Shown here piece after piece: positions 1 to 7,528 of a stretch of 64,000 nt of DNA. Position 1 is the stretch's first letter. Each line of letters opens with the position of its first letter. The position numbers and the translations under genes are program-made. The stretch lies in contig CAWEMO010000001.1 of the NCBI GenBank assembly GCA_963810195.1, positions 806,001 through 870,000 on the forward strand. The letters run 5' to 3'. The notes beneath the pieces were generated by a model that was not told the origin of the DNA, did no database searches, and saw nothing but the letters and a program-made list of their open reading frames with translations. The DNA comes from Chersky-840 sp963810195. Its GTDB lineage: Bacteria > Actinomycetota > Acidimicrobiia > Acidimicrobiales > UBA8190.

Positions 1-581
1 TCCGTCGCACCCGCGGCGAGCGGCACGTCGTGGACCCGGTGCCCCGTGCCCGCCGCGAACGTCATGAGGACGTCGCGCCAGGTCGGATTGACCCCGTGCG
101 ACACCCACACGTCCTGGCGGCCCGTGGCCCCGTAGGCGAGGTTGACCGCCTCCACCAGGGACGCCGCTCCGTCGTAGAGCGAGGCGTTGGAGACCGCCAG
201 GCCCGACAGCCGGGCCACGAGGGTCTGGAACTCGAACACGGCCTGCAGCACCCCCTGGGCGACCTCGGGTTGGTACGGGGTATAGGAGGTCACGAACTCC
301 GAACGCGACGCCAGGGCGCGGGTGACAGGGGGCACCTCGTGGTCATAGGCGCCGCCTCCCGCGAAGCACACCAGGTCACGCCCGCAGGGCCGGTTGGCCG
401 CGGCGAGGTCCTGCATGCGGGAGAAGACGTCGGGCTCGGGCATGCCCGCCGGCAGGTCCAGGCCGCCGGCGAGTCGCAGGGCGGCGGGTACCACGTCGAA
501 CAGCTCGTCGAGCGACGAGAGCCCGAGGAAGCCCAGCATCGAGGCGATGTCCGCGTCGGTATGGGGCGTGTACCCGCTCAC
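1..581 (-). CDS. gcvPA: Glycine dehydrogenase (decarboxylating) subunit 1, partial
   Basis: This is the N-terminal half of the PLP enzyme that decarboxylates glycine in the glycine cleavage system; the window edge cuts off its C-terminus after about 193 residues. The start shows the family's opening with a conserved YTPYQPEVAQG stretch, a FQTLVARLSGL segment and a VSNASLYDGAAS segment, typical of the split P-protein (subunit 1) rather than the long single-chain form. The GTG start overlaps the gcvT stop as GTGA, so the two are translationally coupled. It is the last visible gene of a MerR, nuclease-fold, gcvT, gcvPA operon; gcvPB would be expected just outside the window. I am confident of the family. 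Confidence 0.93.
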   Translation of the reverse strand, partial: MSGYTPHTDADIASMLGFLGLSSLDELFDVVPAALRLAGGLDLPAGMPEPDVFSRMQDLAAANRPCGRDLVCFAGGGAYDHEVPPVTRALASRSEFVTSYTPYQPEVAQGVLQAVFEFQTLVARLSGLAVSNASLYDGAASLVEAVNLAYGATGRQDVWVSHGVNPTWRDVLMTFAAGTGHRVHDVPLAAGAT

Positions 582-1687
582 GGCGTCCCCCCGGTTCCTA
601 CGCGGGTCGTGCCGGCGCCGACGAACGGGAGCTCGACGACGTGGGCCCCGATGTGCCGGCCTCGTACGTCGACGGCGAGCTCCGTGCCGACGGCGACGGC
701 GACACCGCGGTCGGTGTCGAGCAGCGCCATGGCGATCCCCCGGCCCAGCACGGGAGAGAAGTTGCCACTCGTCACGGTGCCGACGGCGGTTTCGAGGGCC
801 AGGACGGTGGCGCCGTCGCGCGGCGGCTGCCGGCCCTCGGCCACGAGGCCGCGCAGCATGCGGCGCGGGCCACCGGCACGCTCGTGCTCGAGGGGGCGCC
901 GGCCCCGGAAATCGCCCTTGTCCCAACCCACCACCCAGCCGAGGCCGGCCTGCAGCGGTGTGATCCCGGGGCCGAGCTCATGTCCGTGCAGGGGCAGCCC
1001 TGCCTCGAGGCGGAGCGTGTCGCGTGCCCCGAGGCCCGCGGGTGAGACGCCGGCGTCGAGAAGCGCCCGCCAGAACTCGGTGGCGGCCTCCACCGGCACG
1101 GCGCATTCGACCCCGTCCTCCCCCGTGTACCCCGTCCCTGCGGCGACGCATTCGGCGCCTGCAAAGGAAAAGCGCGTGACGCGGAAACGGGGGACGGCCG
1201 CGGCCTCGCCGGAGACCGTGGCGAGCCGGTGCCGCGCCAGGGGGCCCTGCACGGCCACAACGGCCCGGGTGGCGGTGGTGTCCTCGCCGCCGATGGCGTC
1301 GCGCACCCGCACCGTGTTCGACGCGTTGGGCATGACGTCGAAGACGTCTTCGGCCAGCCACCAGACGATGATGTCGTCGAGGACCGATCCGTCGGTCGGG
1401 TCGAGGAGGTGCGTGTACTGGGCACGACCGGGAGCGACCTTGCGCAGGTCGTTGCTGAGCTCGTGCTGCAAGAGCTCCAGCGCGCCAACTCCCTCGACGC
1501 GAACCGTGCCGAGATGGCTCACGTCGAAGGCGGCCGCTCCGGTGCGGCACGCCATGTGTTCGGCGAGCGTGCCGGTCCCGTAGGCGAGGGGCATGAGCCA
1601 ACCCCCGAAGGTCACGAGTTTGGCCCCGAGGGCGCGGTGCTCGTCTTCGAGGGGTGAGTGGTTGACGCCCTGTTCCGTGGTCGTCAC
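578..1687 (-). CDS. gcvT: Aminomethyltransferase, glycine cleavage T protein
   Basis: The T protein passes the aminomethyl carbon from lipoyl-H protein to tetrahydrofolate. From a GTG at 1687 it has 369 residues, close to the usual 360-370. The opening SPLEDEHRALGAKLVTFGGW matches the family start, followed by a MACRTGAAAFDVSHLG segment and, in the middle, a FRVTRFSFAGAEC region of the folate-binding fold; the C-terminal barrel includes a VTSGNFSPVLG motif. An upstream in-frame start at 1810 would add about 40 residues unlike the family, so I reject it. No strong ribosome binding site is visible before 1687. It overlaps gcvPA by four bases and follows the nuclease-fold gene after about 60 bp. 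Confidence 0.93.
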   Translation of the reverse strand: MTTTEQGVNHSPLEDEHRALGAKLVTFGGWLMPLAYGTGTLAEHMACRTGAAAFDVSHLGTVRVEGVGALELLQHELSNDLRKVAPGRAQYTHLLDPTDGSVLDDIIVWWLAEDVFDVMPNASNTVRVRDAIGGEDTTATRAVVAVQGPLARHRLATVSGEAAAVPRFRVTRFSFAGAECVAAGTGYTGEDGVECAVPVEAATEFWRALLDAGVSPAGLGARDTLRLEAGLPLHGHELGPGITPLQAGLGWVVGWDKGDFRGRRPLEHERAGGPRRMLRGLVAEGRQPPRDGATVLALETAVGTVTSGNFSPVLGRGIAMALLDTDRGVAVAVGTELAVDVRGRHIGAHVVELPFVGAGTTRVGTGGTP

Positions 1688-1748
1688 GACGCCGCCGGGC
1701 GCGTCGGCCGAGGTCGATGCCGATTCGGAGGGCGCCACGCCCGCCAGA

Positions 1749-2117
1749 CTAGGCGGCAGGCGAGGAGGGCCGGGTAAAGCGGTACTTGGCCAGCAGGGCC
1801 TGATAGTCACGCTGGTAGAGGAGTTTGACCTCCACCTCGGGGTGCAATTCGCGCAACCGGCGCACCTTGGCGTTCTTGCGGGTCACCAGCTTCTGGCTGA
1901 GCGTCGTGAGCTCGATGAAGCAGGCGTGGTCGGGAAGATAGAAATCGGGACGGAACGCGACGCGCGAGGAGCCGTCTCCATGCCATTCGAGTACGAACTC
2001 GACGGGCTCGTACTCCCAGCGCACCCCGTAGAAGTCGAGGAGCTCCGCGAAGTGCCTCTCCGAGTCGTGGGCGAAGACAACCTTCGTCGACTCTCGGGAC
2101 ACCTCGGGCGCCGCCAC
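1749..2117 (-). CDS. PD-(D/E)xK nuclease-fold-like protein of unknown role
   Basis: A 122-residue protein that looks like a small restriction-endonuclease-fold protein. The core reads FRPDFYLP, then about eight residues later FIELTT: the PD and E positions of a PD-(D/E)xK site are there, but the usual lysine of ExK is threonine. A basic stretch (VTRKNAKVRRLREL) and a KLLYQRDY segment follow. I recall similar small proteins in actinobacteria, also with ELT at this place, but cannot give a tested function. The GTG start lies two bases after the MerR stop and the gene is followed by gcvT, so it is cotranscribed with glycine-cleavage genes. It may be a catalytically altered nuclease or a nucleic-acid-binding protein. 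Confidence 0.7.
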   Translation of the reverse strand: MAAPEVSRESTKVVFAHDSERHFAELLDFYGVRWEYEPVEFVLEWHGDGSSRVAFRPDFYLPDHACFIELTTLSQKLVTRKNAKVRRLRELHPEVEVKLLYQRDYQALLAKYRFTRPSSPAA

Positions 2118-2119
2118 GG

Positions 2120-2659
2120 TCAGCCCCGAGCCTCCCGGACGGCCGTGCCGAGACGCGCCGGCGGGGGCGCAGCGGCACGTTTCCTGTGGCGTTCGATCTT
2201 CAGGATCGCCGCGTCGAGCTCTTCGAGCACCCCCGAGAGCGGCACGATGTTCAGCACTCCCTGGCCACCCTTGAGAAGGTCCACGACCTCTCCGTCGCTG
2301 TGGGCGAGGACGGAGTCGCTACCGACGAGGACGAGGTTCGAAGAAGCCAGGTCCACGCCGAGCCCGTCGCGCAGGCACTCGACGGCGCGTCGCGCCCGCT
2401 GCAGCGAGATGCCGGCGTCGAGGAGCTGCTTGATGACCTTGAGCTCGACGACGTCCGTGTAGGAGTACACGCGCTGGGAGCCGCTCCCGCGTGCGTCGGC
2501 GATCGAAGGCCGCAACAGCCCGGTCCGAGCCCAGTAGTCGAGCTGCCGGTACGTGATGCCGATGAGCCCGCAGACCTGTGGCCCACGGAAACCGTCCACG
2601 TCCGGTACCGGGTCCGACATGCCCGGAAGCTGCACGGCATTCGACACTCTGTCGACCAT
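2120..2659 (-). CDS. MerR family transcriptional regulator (Rv1828/FtsR-like)
   Basis: A 179-residue regulator with a winged helix-turn-helix of the MerR type: a GITYRQLDYWARTGLL recognition segment (about residues 33-49), the SYTDVVELKVIKQLLDAGISL second half (to about 105), and a C-terminal helical part with no metal-binding cysteine cluster. This fits the small actinobacterial MerR group represented by Rv1828 and Rv1830 of Mycobacterium tuberculosis, which lie between gcvH-garA and gcvB; the same association with glycine-cleavage genes is seen here. The ATG at 2659 has a strong ribosome binding site (GGAGGAGGG, about six bases upstream). A 27-bp palindrome at 2695-2721 is a likely operator. 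It probably autoregulates and controls the genes downstream. Confidence 0.88.
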   Translation of the reverse strand: MVDRVSNAVQLPGMSDPVPDVDGFRGPQVCGLIGITYRQLDYWARTGLLRPSIADARGSGSQRVYSYTDVVELKVIKQLLDAGISLQRARRAVECLRDGLGVDLASSNLVLVGSDSVLAHSDGEVVDLLKGGQGVLNIVPLSGVLEELDAAILKIERHRKRAAAPPPARLGTAVREARG

Positions 2660-2691
2660 CGGGGTCCCTCCTCCACCTCAGGTGCAGGTTC

Positions 2692-2697
2692 ATCCTA
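2692..2697 (-). promoter_or_regulatory. Putative -10 box of the MerR-gcv operon
   Basis: On the minus strand this reads TAGGAT and lies about 33 bases before the MerR start codon. It overlaps the lower end of the 27-bp palindrome, so a bound dimer would touch the promoter. I see no clear -35 at the normal distance. Confidence 0.4.
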
Positions 2698-2721
2698 CCC
2701 CGTCGTGTCACAACAGGGTAG
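2695..2721. promoter_or_regulatory. 27-bp imperfect palindrome, likely MerR operator
   Basis: The sequence starts CTACCC and ends GGGTAG, with GTCGTG and CACAAC in the inner arms, centred on 2708. Eleven of the thirteen positions in each arm pair. It sits about 35-60 bases upstream of the MerR-family gene and overlaps its presumed -10 box. MerR-type proteins bind long dyads in their promoters, so this is most simply the autoregulatory operator of the adjacent gene; that assignment is inference. Confidence 0.55.
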
Positions 2722-2927
2722 TTACGGATCTGTCACTGATGGTGGACCGGGTCGGGTGGTCGATGGCCGAAGGGCGTCACCGACCCGGTGGCGCCCGGCC
2801 CCAGAAGTCACTTGTGCCACAAGGAAAAACGCGTCCTCACCGGAGACGGCCGGCCCCCCGGACGCCCGTCCCCGGGTACGCACGTCGACGGGTCCCGCCG
2901 TCGTGGCTCCCCACCTGGACCTTCCAC

Positions 2928-2966
2928 CGACCCTCGACCTCAACTCGAGGGTGAGGTCGAGGGTCG
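2928..2966. terminator. Strong hairpin at the 3' end of the carbonic-anhydrase-like gene
   Basis: Perfect 15-base arms (2928-2942 and 2952-2966) flank a 9-base loop. The hairpin contains the stop codon of the minus-strand beta-helix gene. There is no run of T after it, so it is a terminator-like or mRNA-protecting structure, not a textbook intrinsic terminator. Confidence 0.5.
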
Positions 2967-3497
2967 TTGCCCGGGGATTGAGGGCAGGCGTCGGAGCTCG
3001 TCCCGGTACCGGTGGCCGTTGTCGACGTACTCGGCGGCGGCGGCCCTGATGCCGTGCAGCCGCGACGCCCCGGGCTTCACCGTGGCGGGCACGCCGAGGG
3101 CGAGGGCCCCGGGAGGGACCTGCATGAGCCTGGGGACGACGGCGCCGGCACCGACCGTGGCCCCCCGGCCGACCAGGGCGTGGTGGAGCACGACGGCGCC
3201 CGAGCCGACGAGGCACTCGTCCTCGAGTGTGCATCCCTCCAGATGGACCAGGTGGCCCACCACACAGCCGTCCCCCACCGTGGTGGGGAACCCCGGCCCG
3301 GCGTGGATGACGGTGCCGTCCTGGATCGAGGTACGCGCCCCGACCACGATGGAGCCGTAGTCGCCGCGCAGCACCGCGTGGGGCCAGACCGTCGCATCGG
3401 CCCCGAGCGAGACGTCGCCGATCACGGTGGCGTCGGGATGGACGTAGGCGTCCGGGTGGATCTTCGGCGTCACGTCGCCCAATGCGTACACGGCCAC
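2940..3497 (-). CDS. Gamma-carbonic-anhydrase-like left-handed beta-helix protein
   Basis: A 185-residue protein built of hexapeptide repeats (residues about 15-150) of the gamma-carbonic-anhydrase / PaaY-like family, followed by a short helical C-terminus. The repeats ATVIGDVSLGADATVWPHAVLR and the IQDGTVIHAGPG segment are diagnostic. The first zinc histidine (TVIH) and the GH histidine are present, but the usual third ligand of the GHxxxxH pattern aligns with Glu in GHLVHLEG; a histidine two residues earlier could replace it. Activity is therefore uncertain: carbonic anhydrase, a CoA-related acyltransferase-like protein or a non-catalytic trimer. The GTG start at 3497 has no ribosome binding site but a TAGGGT box eight bases before it, indicating leaderless mRNA, with a DosR-like box further upstream. 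Confidence 0.85.
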   Translation of the reverse strand: MAVYALGDVTPKIHPDAYVHPDATVIGDVSLGADATVWPHAVLRGDYGSIVVGARTSIQDGTVIHAGPGFPTTVGDGCVVGHLVHLEGCTLEDECLVGSGAVVLHHALVGRGATVGAGAVVPRLMQVPPGALALGVPATVKPGASRLHGIRAAAAEYVDNGHRYRDELRRLPSIPGQRPSTSPSS

Positions 3498-3505
3498 GGG
3501 CGGCG

Positions 3506-3511
3506 ACCCTA
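3506..3511 (-). promoter_or_regulatory. Leaderless -10 box (TAGGGT) of the carbonic-anhydrase-like gene
   Basis: TAGGGT on the minus strand, eight bases before the GTG at 3497. The place of a -35 box (about 3529-3534) shows no consensus, as expected of an activator-dependent promoter. Confidence 0.45.
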
Positions 3512-3535
3512 CAGGCCCCGCGCAAAGGCGGGGAT

Positions 3536-3555
3536 TTCGGGACCAAAGTCCCTGC
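3536..3555. promoter_or_regulatory. DosR/DevR-like box
   Basis: TTCGGGACCAAAGTCCCTGC matches the mycobacterial DosR consensus (TTSGGGACTWWAGTCCCSAA, from memory) at 16 of 20 positions, including both GGGAC and GTCCC arms. Its centre is about 48 bases upstream of the predicted leaderless start of the minus-strand beta-helix gene, where DosR-type activators bind. The plus-strand GGDEF-EAL gene starts about 125 bases to the other side. Confidence 0.5.
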
Positions 3556-3678
3556 CGACAACGGCGCCGCCCGTCGATACGCGTAGGGAGGGTCGCAACG
3601 TGACCCAGAGACGGGTCGCCCCATGCGACCGGACTCGGACGACAGCGGGGTCAGCCAGGCACGGTGAAGGCGAAGGCC

Positions 3679-6585
3679 ATGGTGAAGATGCGTGAGCGCA
3701 GGCCGGTGCGGTTGTGGCAGGTGGCCGCCATCGCCATCCTCATCGTGGGGACGACCGGGGTCACGCTCGGCACGTGGGCGTGGTACACCAGGGACAAAGA
3801 CGAGAACCGCGCCCAATTCCAGACCACCGCCGCACAGGTCGCGGCGACGACGAAGAAGACGCTCGACGGGTACGCGGACCAGGTCGCCAGCGCCGTGGCG
3901 CTGTTCACGCAGCCCGGTCTCATCGATCGGGCCGAGTTCCACGACTACGTGAAGTACCTGAACCTGTACATGCGGTACAAGGGGATCTACGGACTCGGTT
4001 TCATCTCCTGGGTGCCTGCGGCCGACCTGCCCGGCTTCGTGGCCGGGTGGCGCGACAACGGCGAGCCGGACTTCACCGTGGTGCCCGCCGGCACACGCGC
4101 CGCGTATTGCCTGGCGAGTCAGTTCGACGAGCAGAACCTCAAGACGACGATCGACATCGTGGGGTACGACCTCTGCACCGTCCCGCAACTCGCTTCTGTG
4201 CTCGATCTGGCCGCCACCAGCGGAGAGGACCAGGCCATGTTGGAGTCTGCATTCGGACCCTCGGCCGTCTTCCGGGGGAATTTCGTCCTGGTGGCCCCCG
4301 TCTACAGCGGATCCCCGACCACCGTGGCCCAGCGACAGGCGCAGCGTACGGGGTGGGCGTCCGCCCTGGTGAACGGCAAGCAGCTGTTGTCGGCGGCCCT
4401 GGGGCCCGGCGGGCAACGTCTGGGTGCCGAGCTCTTCATCGGGTCAGGGGTGTCGTCGAAGGACCTGGTGGTCTCCTCTCCGAGCGGTCTCATGCCAGGT
4501 GCCACGCCGTCGGTGACCGAGCACTTCACCGCCGGGGCGAAGTGGACACTGCGTCTGCGCGCCCTGCCGGGTGCCCCGGGACCGGCCAGCCCCTTGGAAG
4601 TGCCCGGATTGGTGTTCGTGATGGCCCTGCTGCTCAACTTCGCCCTCGCCGGCTTCGTCTGGGACCTGGGACGGGGCCGATTGCGCGCCACGCGGTCGTA
4701 CATGGCCAGCGAGCGTCGATTCCAGTCGATCGCCTCCTCCACGCCGGTGGGGATCCTGGAGATGGCCCAAGACGGGGCCATGCAGTACTTCAACCCCCGC
4801 CTGAACGAGATCGCCGGAGTCGACGAAGAGTTCTGGCGTGACCACACCTGGCTCGACTGCGTCCACCCCGAGGACCGGAGCAGGGTCGTGTCCGTGGCCC
4901 TGTCGGCGAGCCAGCGGAAGGAGGACGCCGGTGTCAACTTCCGGCTGCTGCGGCCCTCGGGTGACGTCCGCAACGTGCGGGTGCTGGCATCGCCGGTCAA
5001 GCGAGACGCGGACGGGCCGTCGAGCTTCGTGGCGAGCGTGCAAGACGTGACGGAGGAGGTCGCCGCCACCGAGGCACTGGCGTTCCAGGCCATGCACGAT
5101 TCGCTCACCGGACTGCCCAACCGGGCCCTGTTCCTCGACCGTCTCGGGATGGAGCTCTCCCACGCCGCCCGGACCCGCAGCGACCTGGCTGTGATGTTCC
5201 TCGACCTCGACAGGTTCAAGGTCGTGAACGACGGGCTGGGGCACCAGGCAGGCGACCAGCTCCTCAAGGCGGTCGCCGCCCGGTTGCTCGGCGTGATCCG
5301 GGCCGGGGAGACGGTGGCGAGACTCGGGGGGGACGAGTTCACGTTCATCTTCCACGACGTCGAAGGAGCCACCAAGGCCGCCATGGTGGCCCGGCGGATC
5401 CTGCACGCGCTCGACGAGCCCATCGAGATCGAAGGGCGTCAGGTCGGAGTGTCGGGGAGCATCGGGATCGTGCTTCCGGGCCCGGGTGCACAGGCCGCGG
5501 CCGTGCTGCGCGACGCGGATGCCGGCATGTACCGGGCCAAGGAATCCGGCCGCGCCCGCTTCGAGATCTTCGACGAGGAGCAGCGCCTGGAGGTGATAGA
5601 GCGGCTGACCATCGAGACCGAGCTCCGCCAGGGCATCGAACGAGGGGAGCTCCGCCTGTATTACCAACCGCTCGTGATCCCGTCGACCGGCGCCGCGCTC
5701 GGGGCCGAGGCCCTCGTGCGATGGGCGCACCCGACCCGGGGGCTCCTGGATCCCCATGAGTTCGTGCCCGTGGCCGAAGAATCGGGGCTCATCGTGGCGC
5801 TCGGAGAATGGGTCTTCCGCACCGCGGCGGCCGACTGTGCCCGGTGGGACTGCGACGAGGCGGGCCCGAAGCTCGAGACGCTGGCCGTGAACGTGTCCGC
5901 GTACCAGCTGGCGAACCCCATGCTGTGCCCTACGGTGCACGAAGCGCTCAGCGCGAACGGGATCGACCCCGGAAGGATCAGCATCGAGATCACCGAGTCG
6001 GTCATCATGAGCGACAACGAGGTGACGCGGCGATCGCTGGCGGATCTCCGCGACCTGGGCGTCGGCATGGCCATCGACGATTTCGGCACGGGGTACTCCT
6101 CGCTTTCCTCCCTCTCGAGATTGCCCGTGAGCCTCGTCAAGATCGACAAGTCCTTCGTGGACCAGATCAACTGTGAGCCCGAGGGCGGGCCGATCGTGAT
6201 GGCGATCGTCGAGATGACCCATGCGTTGGGCCTTCGGGCCGTTGCCGAAGGCGTGACCCGAGAGGAGCAACGACGGTTCCTGGTGCGATGTGGTTGTGAC
6301 TTCGCCCAGGGATACCTGTGGTCGGTGCCTCTCCCCCCCGACGAATTCGCCGCGGTGGTGGATGGCCCGGGGGGCGCCTCCGGTGGCGGAGGTCGCCGCA
6401 GGCGACGACGCGGTCCCGGTGCCTTCGCGCTGGCTCACGGTGTGACCGGGCGCGGGCCGCGCCGGCAACCTCTCTACAGGTGCAACCCGCACTCCGTCTT
6501 GTCGGTGCCGGACCAACGACCGGCCCGCCGGTCCTCGAGGCGGGAGACGGGCCGCGTGGTGGGGCTGCACCCGATGGACAGGTAG
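3679..6585 (+). CDS. CHASE-PAS-GGDEF-EAL cyclic-di-GMP synthase/phosphodiesterase
   Basis: A membrane signalling protein of about 968 residues. In order: short basic N-terminus, a membrane helix (about 12-35), an extracytoplasmic CHASE sensor domain (about 50-285), a second membrane helix (about 303-328), a PAS domain (about 345-465), a GGDEF domain and an EAL domain. GGDEF is intact (ARLGGDEF), but the inhibitory RxxD site before it reads RAGE. The EAL domain keeps the EAL, NVSAYQL, EITES, DDFGTGYSS, KIDKSF, EGVTREEQ and AQGYL residues, so both activities are possible. The ATG at 3679 has a GAAGG seven bases upstream and is preferred to a GTG at 3664. The last 70 residues are Arg-rich, unlike the family, and overlap the convergent cysH by 112 bp. 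Confidence 0.93.
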   Translation: MVKMRERRPVRLWQVAAIAILIVGTTGVTLGTWAWYTRDKDENRAQFQTTAAQVAATTKKTLDGYADQVASAVALFTQPGLIDRAEFHDYVKYLNLYMRYKGIYGLGFISWVPAADLPGFVAGWRDNGEPDFTVVPAGTRAAYCLASQFDEQNLKTTIDIVGYDLCTVPQLASVLDLAATSGEDQAMLESAFGPSAVFRGNFVLVAPVYSGSPTTVAQRQAQRTGWASALVNGKQLLSAALGPGGQRLGAELFIGSGVSSKDLVVSSPSGLMPGATPSVTEHFTAGAKWTLRLRALPGAPGPASPLEVPGLVFVMALLLNFALAGFVWDLGRGRLRATRSYMASERRFQSIASSTPVGILEMAQDGAMQYFNPRLNEIAGVDEEFWRDHTWLDCVHPEDRSRVVSVALSASQRKEDAGVNFRLLRPSGDVRNVRVLASPVKRDADGPSSFVASVQDVTEEVAATEALAFQAMHDSLTGLPNRALFLDRLGMELSHAARTRSDLAVMFLDLDRFKVVNDGLGHQAGDQLLKAVAARLLGVIRAGETVARLGGDEFTFIFHDVEGATKAAMVARRILHALDEPIEIEGRQVGVSGSIGIVLPGPGAQAAAVLRDADAGMYRAKESGRARFEIFDEEQRLEVIERLTIETELRQGIERGELRLYYQPLVIPSTGAALGAEALVRWAHPTRGLLDPHEFVPVAEESGLIVALGEWVFRTAAADCARWDCDEAGPKLETLAVNVSAYQLANPMLCPTVHEALSANGIDPGRISIEITESVIMSDNEVTRRSLADLRDLGVGMAIDDFGTGYSSLSSLSRLPVSLVKIDKSFVDQINCEPEGGPIVMAIVEMTHALGLRAVAEGVTREEQRRFLVRCGCDFAQGYLWSVPLPPDEFAAVVDGPGGASGGGGRRRRRRGPGAFALAHGVTGRGPRRQPLYRCNPHSVLSVPDQRPARRSSRRETGRVVGLHPMDR

Positions 6586-7118
6586 CCCTTGCGGAACAGG
6601 GGGTGGATCGGCAGCTTGCGGTCCGCCTCGTAGTGGGCGACGTCGTCATGAGTCCACGTGGCGATGGGGTTGACCTTCACCATTCCCCTGGCCTGGTCCC
6701 AGCTGACGACGGGTGTGGCACTGCGCTGCGCGCTGTCGGCGCGTTTGATCCCTGACATCCAGGCCTCCTGGCCTTGAAGCGCACGGGCCAGGGGGGCGGT
6801 CTTGCGCAGCTCGCAACAGCGCTCGGAGCCACATGGCCAGGCGTCGGCCTCGGCGTCGGGCGTGATGACCCGCAGCTTGAGCTGGTACTGCGTCTCCACC
6901 CGTTCGACGTAGGTGAGCGTCTCGGCGAAATGGGCCCCGGTGTCGAGGAAGATCACGTCGACCTTGGGGTCGACCCGGGTGACCAGGTCGATCATGACGC
7001 AGTTCTGGAAGGAGCACACGAGCGACAGGCGACGACCGAAGTGCTCGACGGCCCACGCCACGACCTCCTCGGCGCCGGCATGTTCGAACCGGCGCGGAAG
7101 GTGCTCGTACTCGGTCAT
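6474..7118 (-). CDS. cysH: Phosphoadenylyl/adenylyl-sulfate reductase
   Basis: Assimilatory enzyme that reduces (P)APS to sulfite with thioredoxin. Visible are a SFQNCVMIDL nucleotide-binding loop region, DVIFLDTGAHFAET, the cysteine pair of SERCCELRKTAPL, the WMSGIKR substrate segment, VNPIATWT, and the catalytic C-terminal ECGLH. The CC pair and the SIGC cysteine belong to the iron-sulfur APS reductase type, yet the fourth ligand (normally GCxPCT) is threonine: the sequence reads GCSPTT. About 214 residues from the ATG at 7118, with a GGGGA upstream; longer in-frame starts (7139, 7235) add unconserved residues. No other sulfate genes are nearby. Its 3' end overlaps the GGDEF-EAL gene. Confidence 0.92.
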   Translation of the reverse strand: MTEYEHLPRRFEHAGAEEVVAWAVEHFGRRLSLVCSFQNCVMIDLVTRVDPKVDVIFLDTGAHFAETLTYVERVETQYQLKLRVITPDAEADAWPCGSERCCELRKTAPLARALQGQEAWMSGIKRADSAQRSATPVVSWDQARGMVKVNPIATWTHDDVAHYEADRKLPIHPLFRKGYLSIGCSPTTRPVSRLEDRRAGRWSGTDKTECGLHL

Positions 7119-7528
7119 GCCGTCCCCGTCGCTGACCATCGACAGTTGCGTGTGGGCCTGCCCTGCCGACGAAGCCACGTGCCCCCCAGTCCGTCCTGTC
7201 CCCGACCGTACACTCCGTGCCGCGTGCCGCCGCACCCCGAGCGCGTCCCGGCACCCCCGCCAGCGACGTTACGCACCGCCATCCCGGTTGGCATCGTCAA
7301 TAGTAACGAAAGCGTGGGCCCCGGCCCTGGTCACAGCCTCGAGGGGTGTCTCGTGCCCGCCCCTGGGGGCCCCGTCCAGCGTCATCTCAGCCGGGTCCCA
7401 GCCGCATCCCGGGTGAGCCGGTTCCGGCGCCCGCCTGCCCAGAAGGCCCGTGGAGGTGGACGTTGCAGGGACGGCGCGGTTCAATGGCTCGCGTGTCCGC
7501 GTGACCCGCCGACGACAAGGGGTGCCTC
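7119..7528. other. Intergenic region between cysH and the cupin gene
   Basis: About 410 bases between divergent genes. It holds an AT-richer patch near 7290-7312 that would suit a promoter. I see no riboswitch, tRNA or repeat, and the short ORFs here look random. Confidence 0.4.

Noticed and set aside
30..1583. 517-codon plus-strand open frame
   Set aside because: Arg/Pro/Ser-rich antisense shadow of gcvT and gcvPA.
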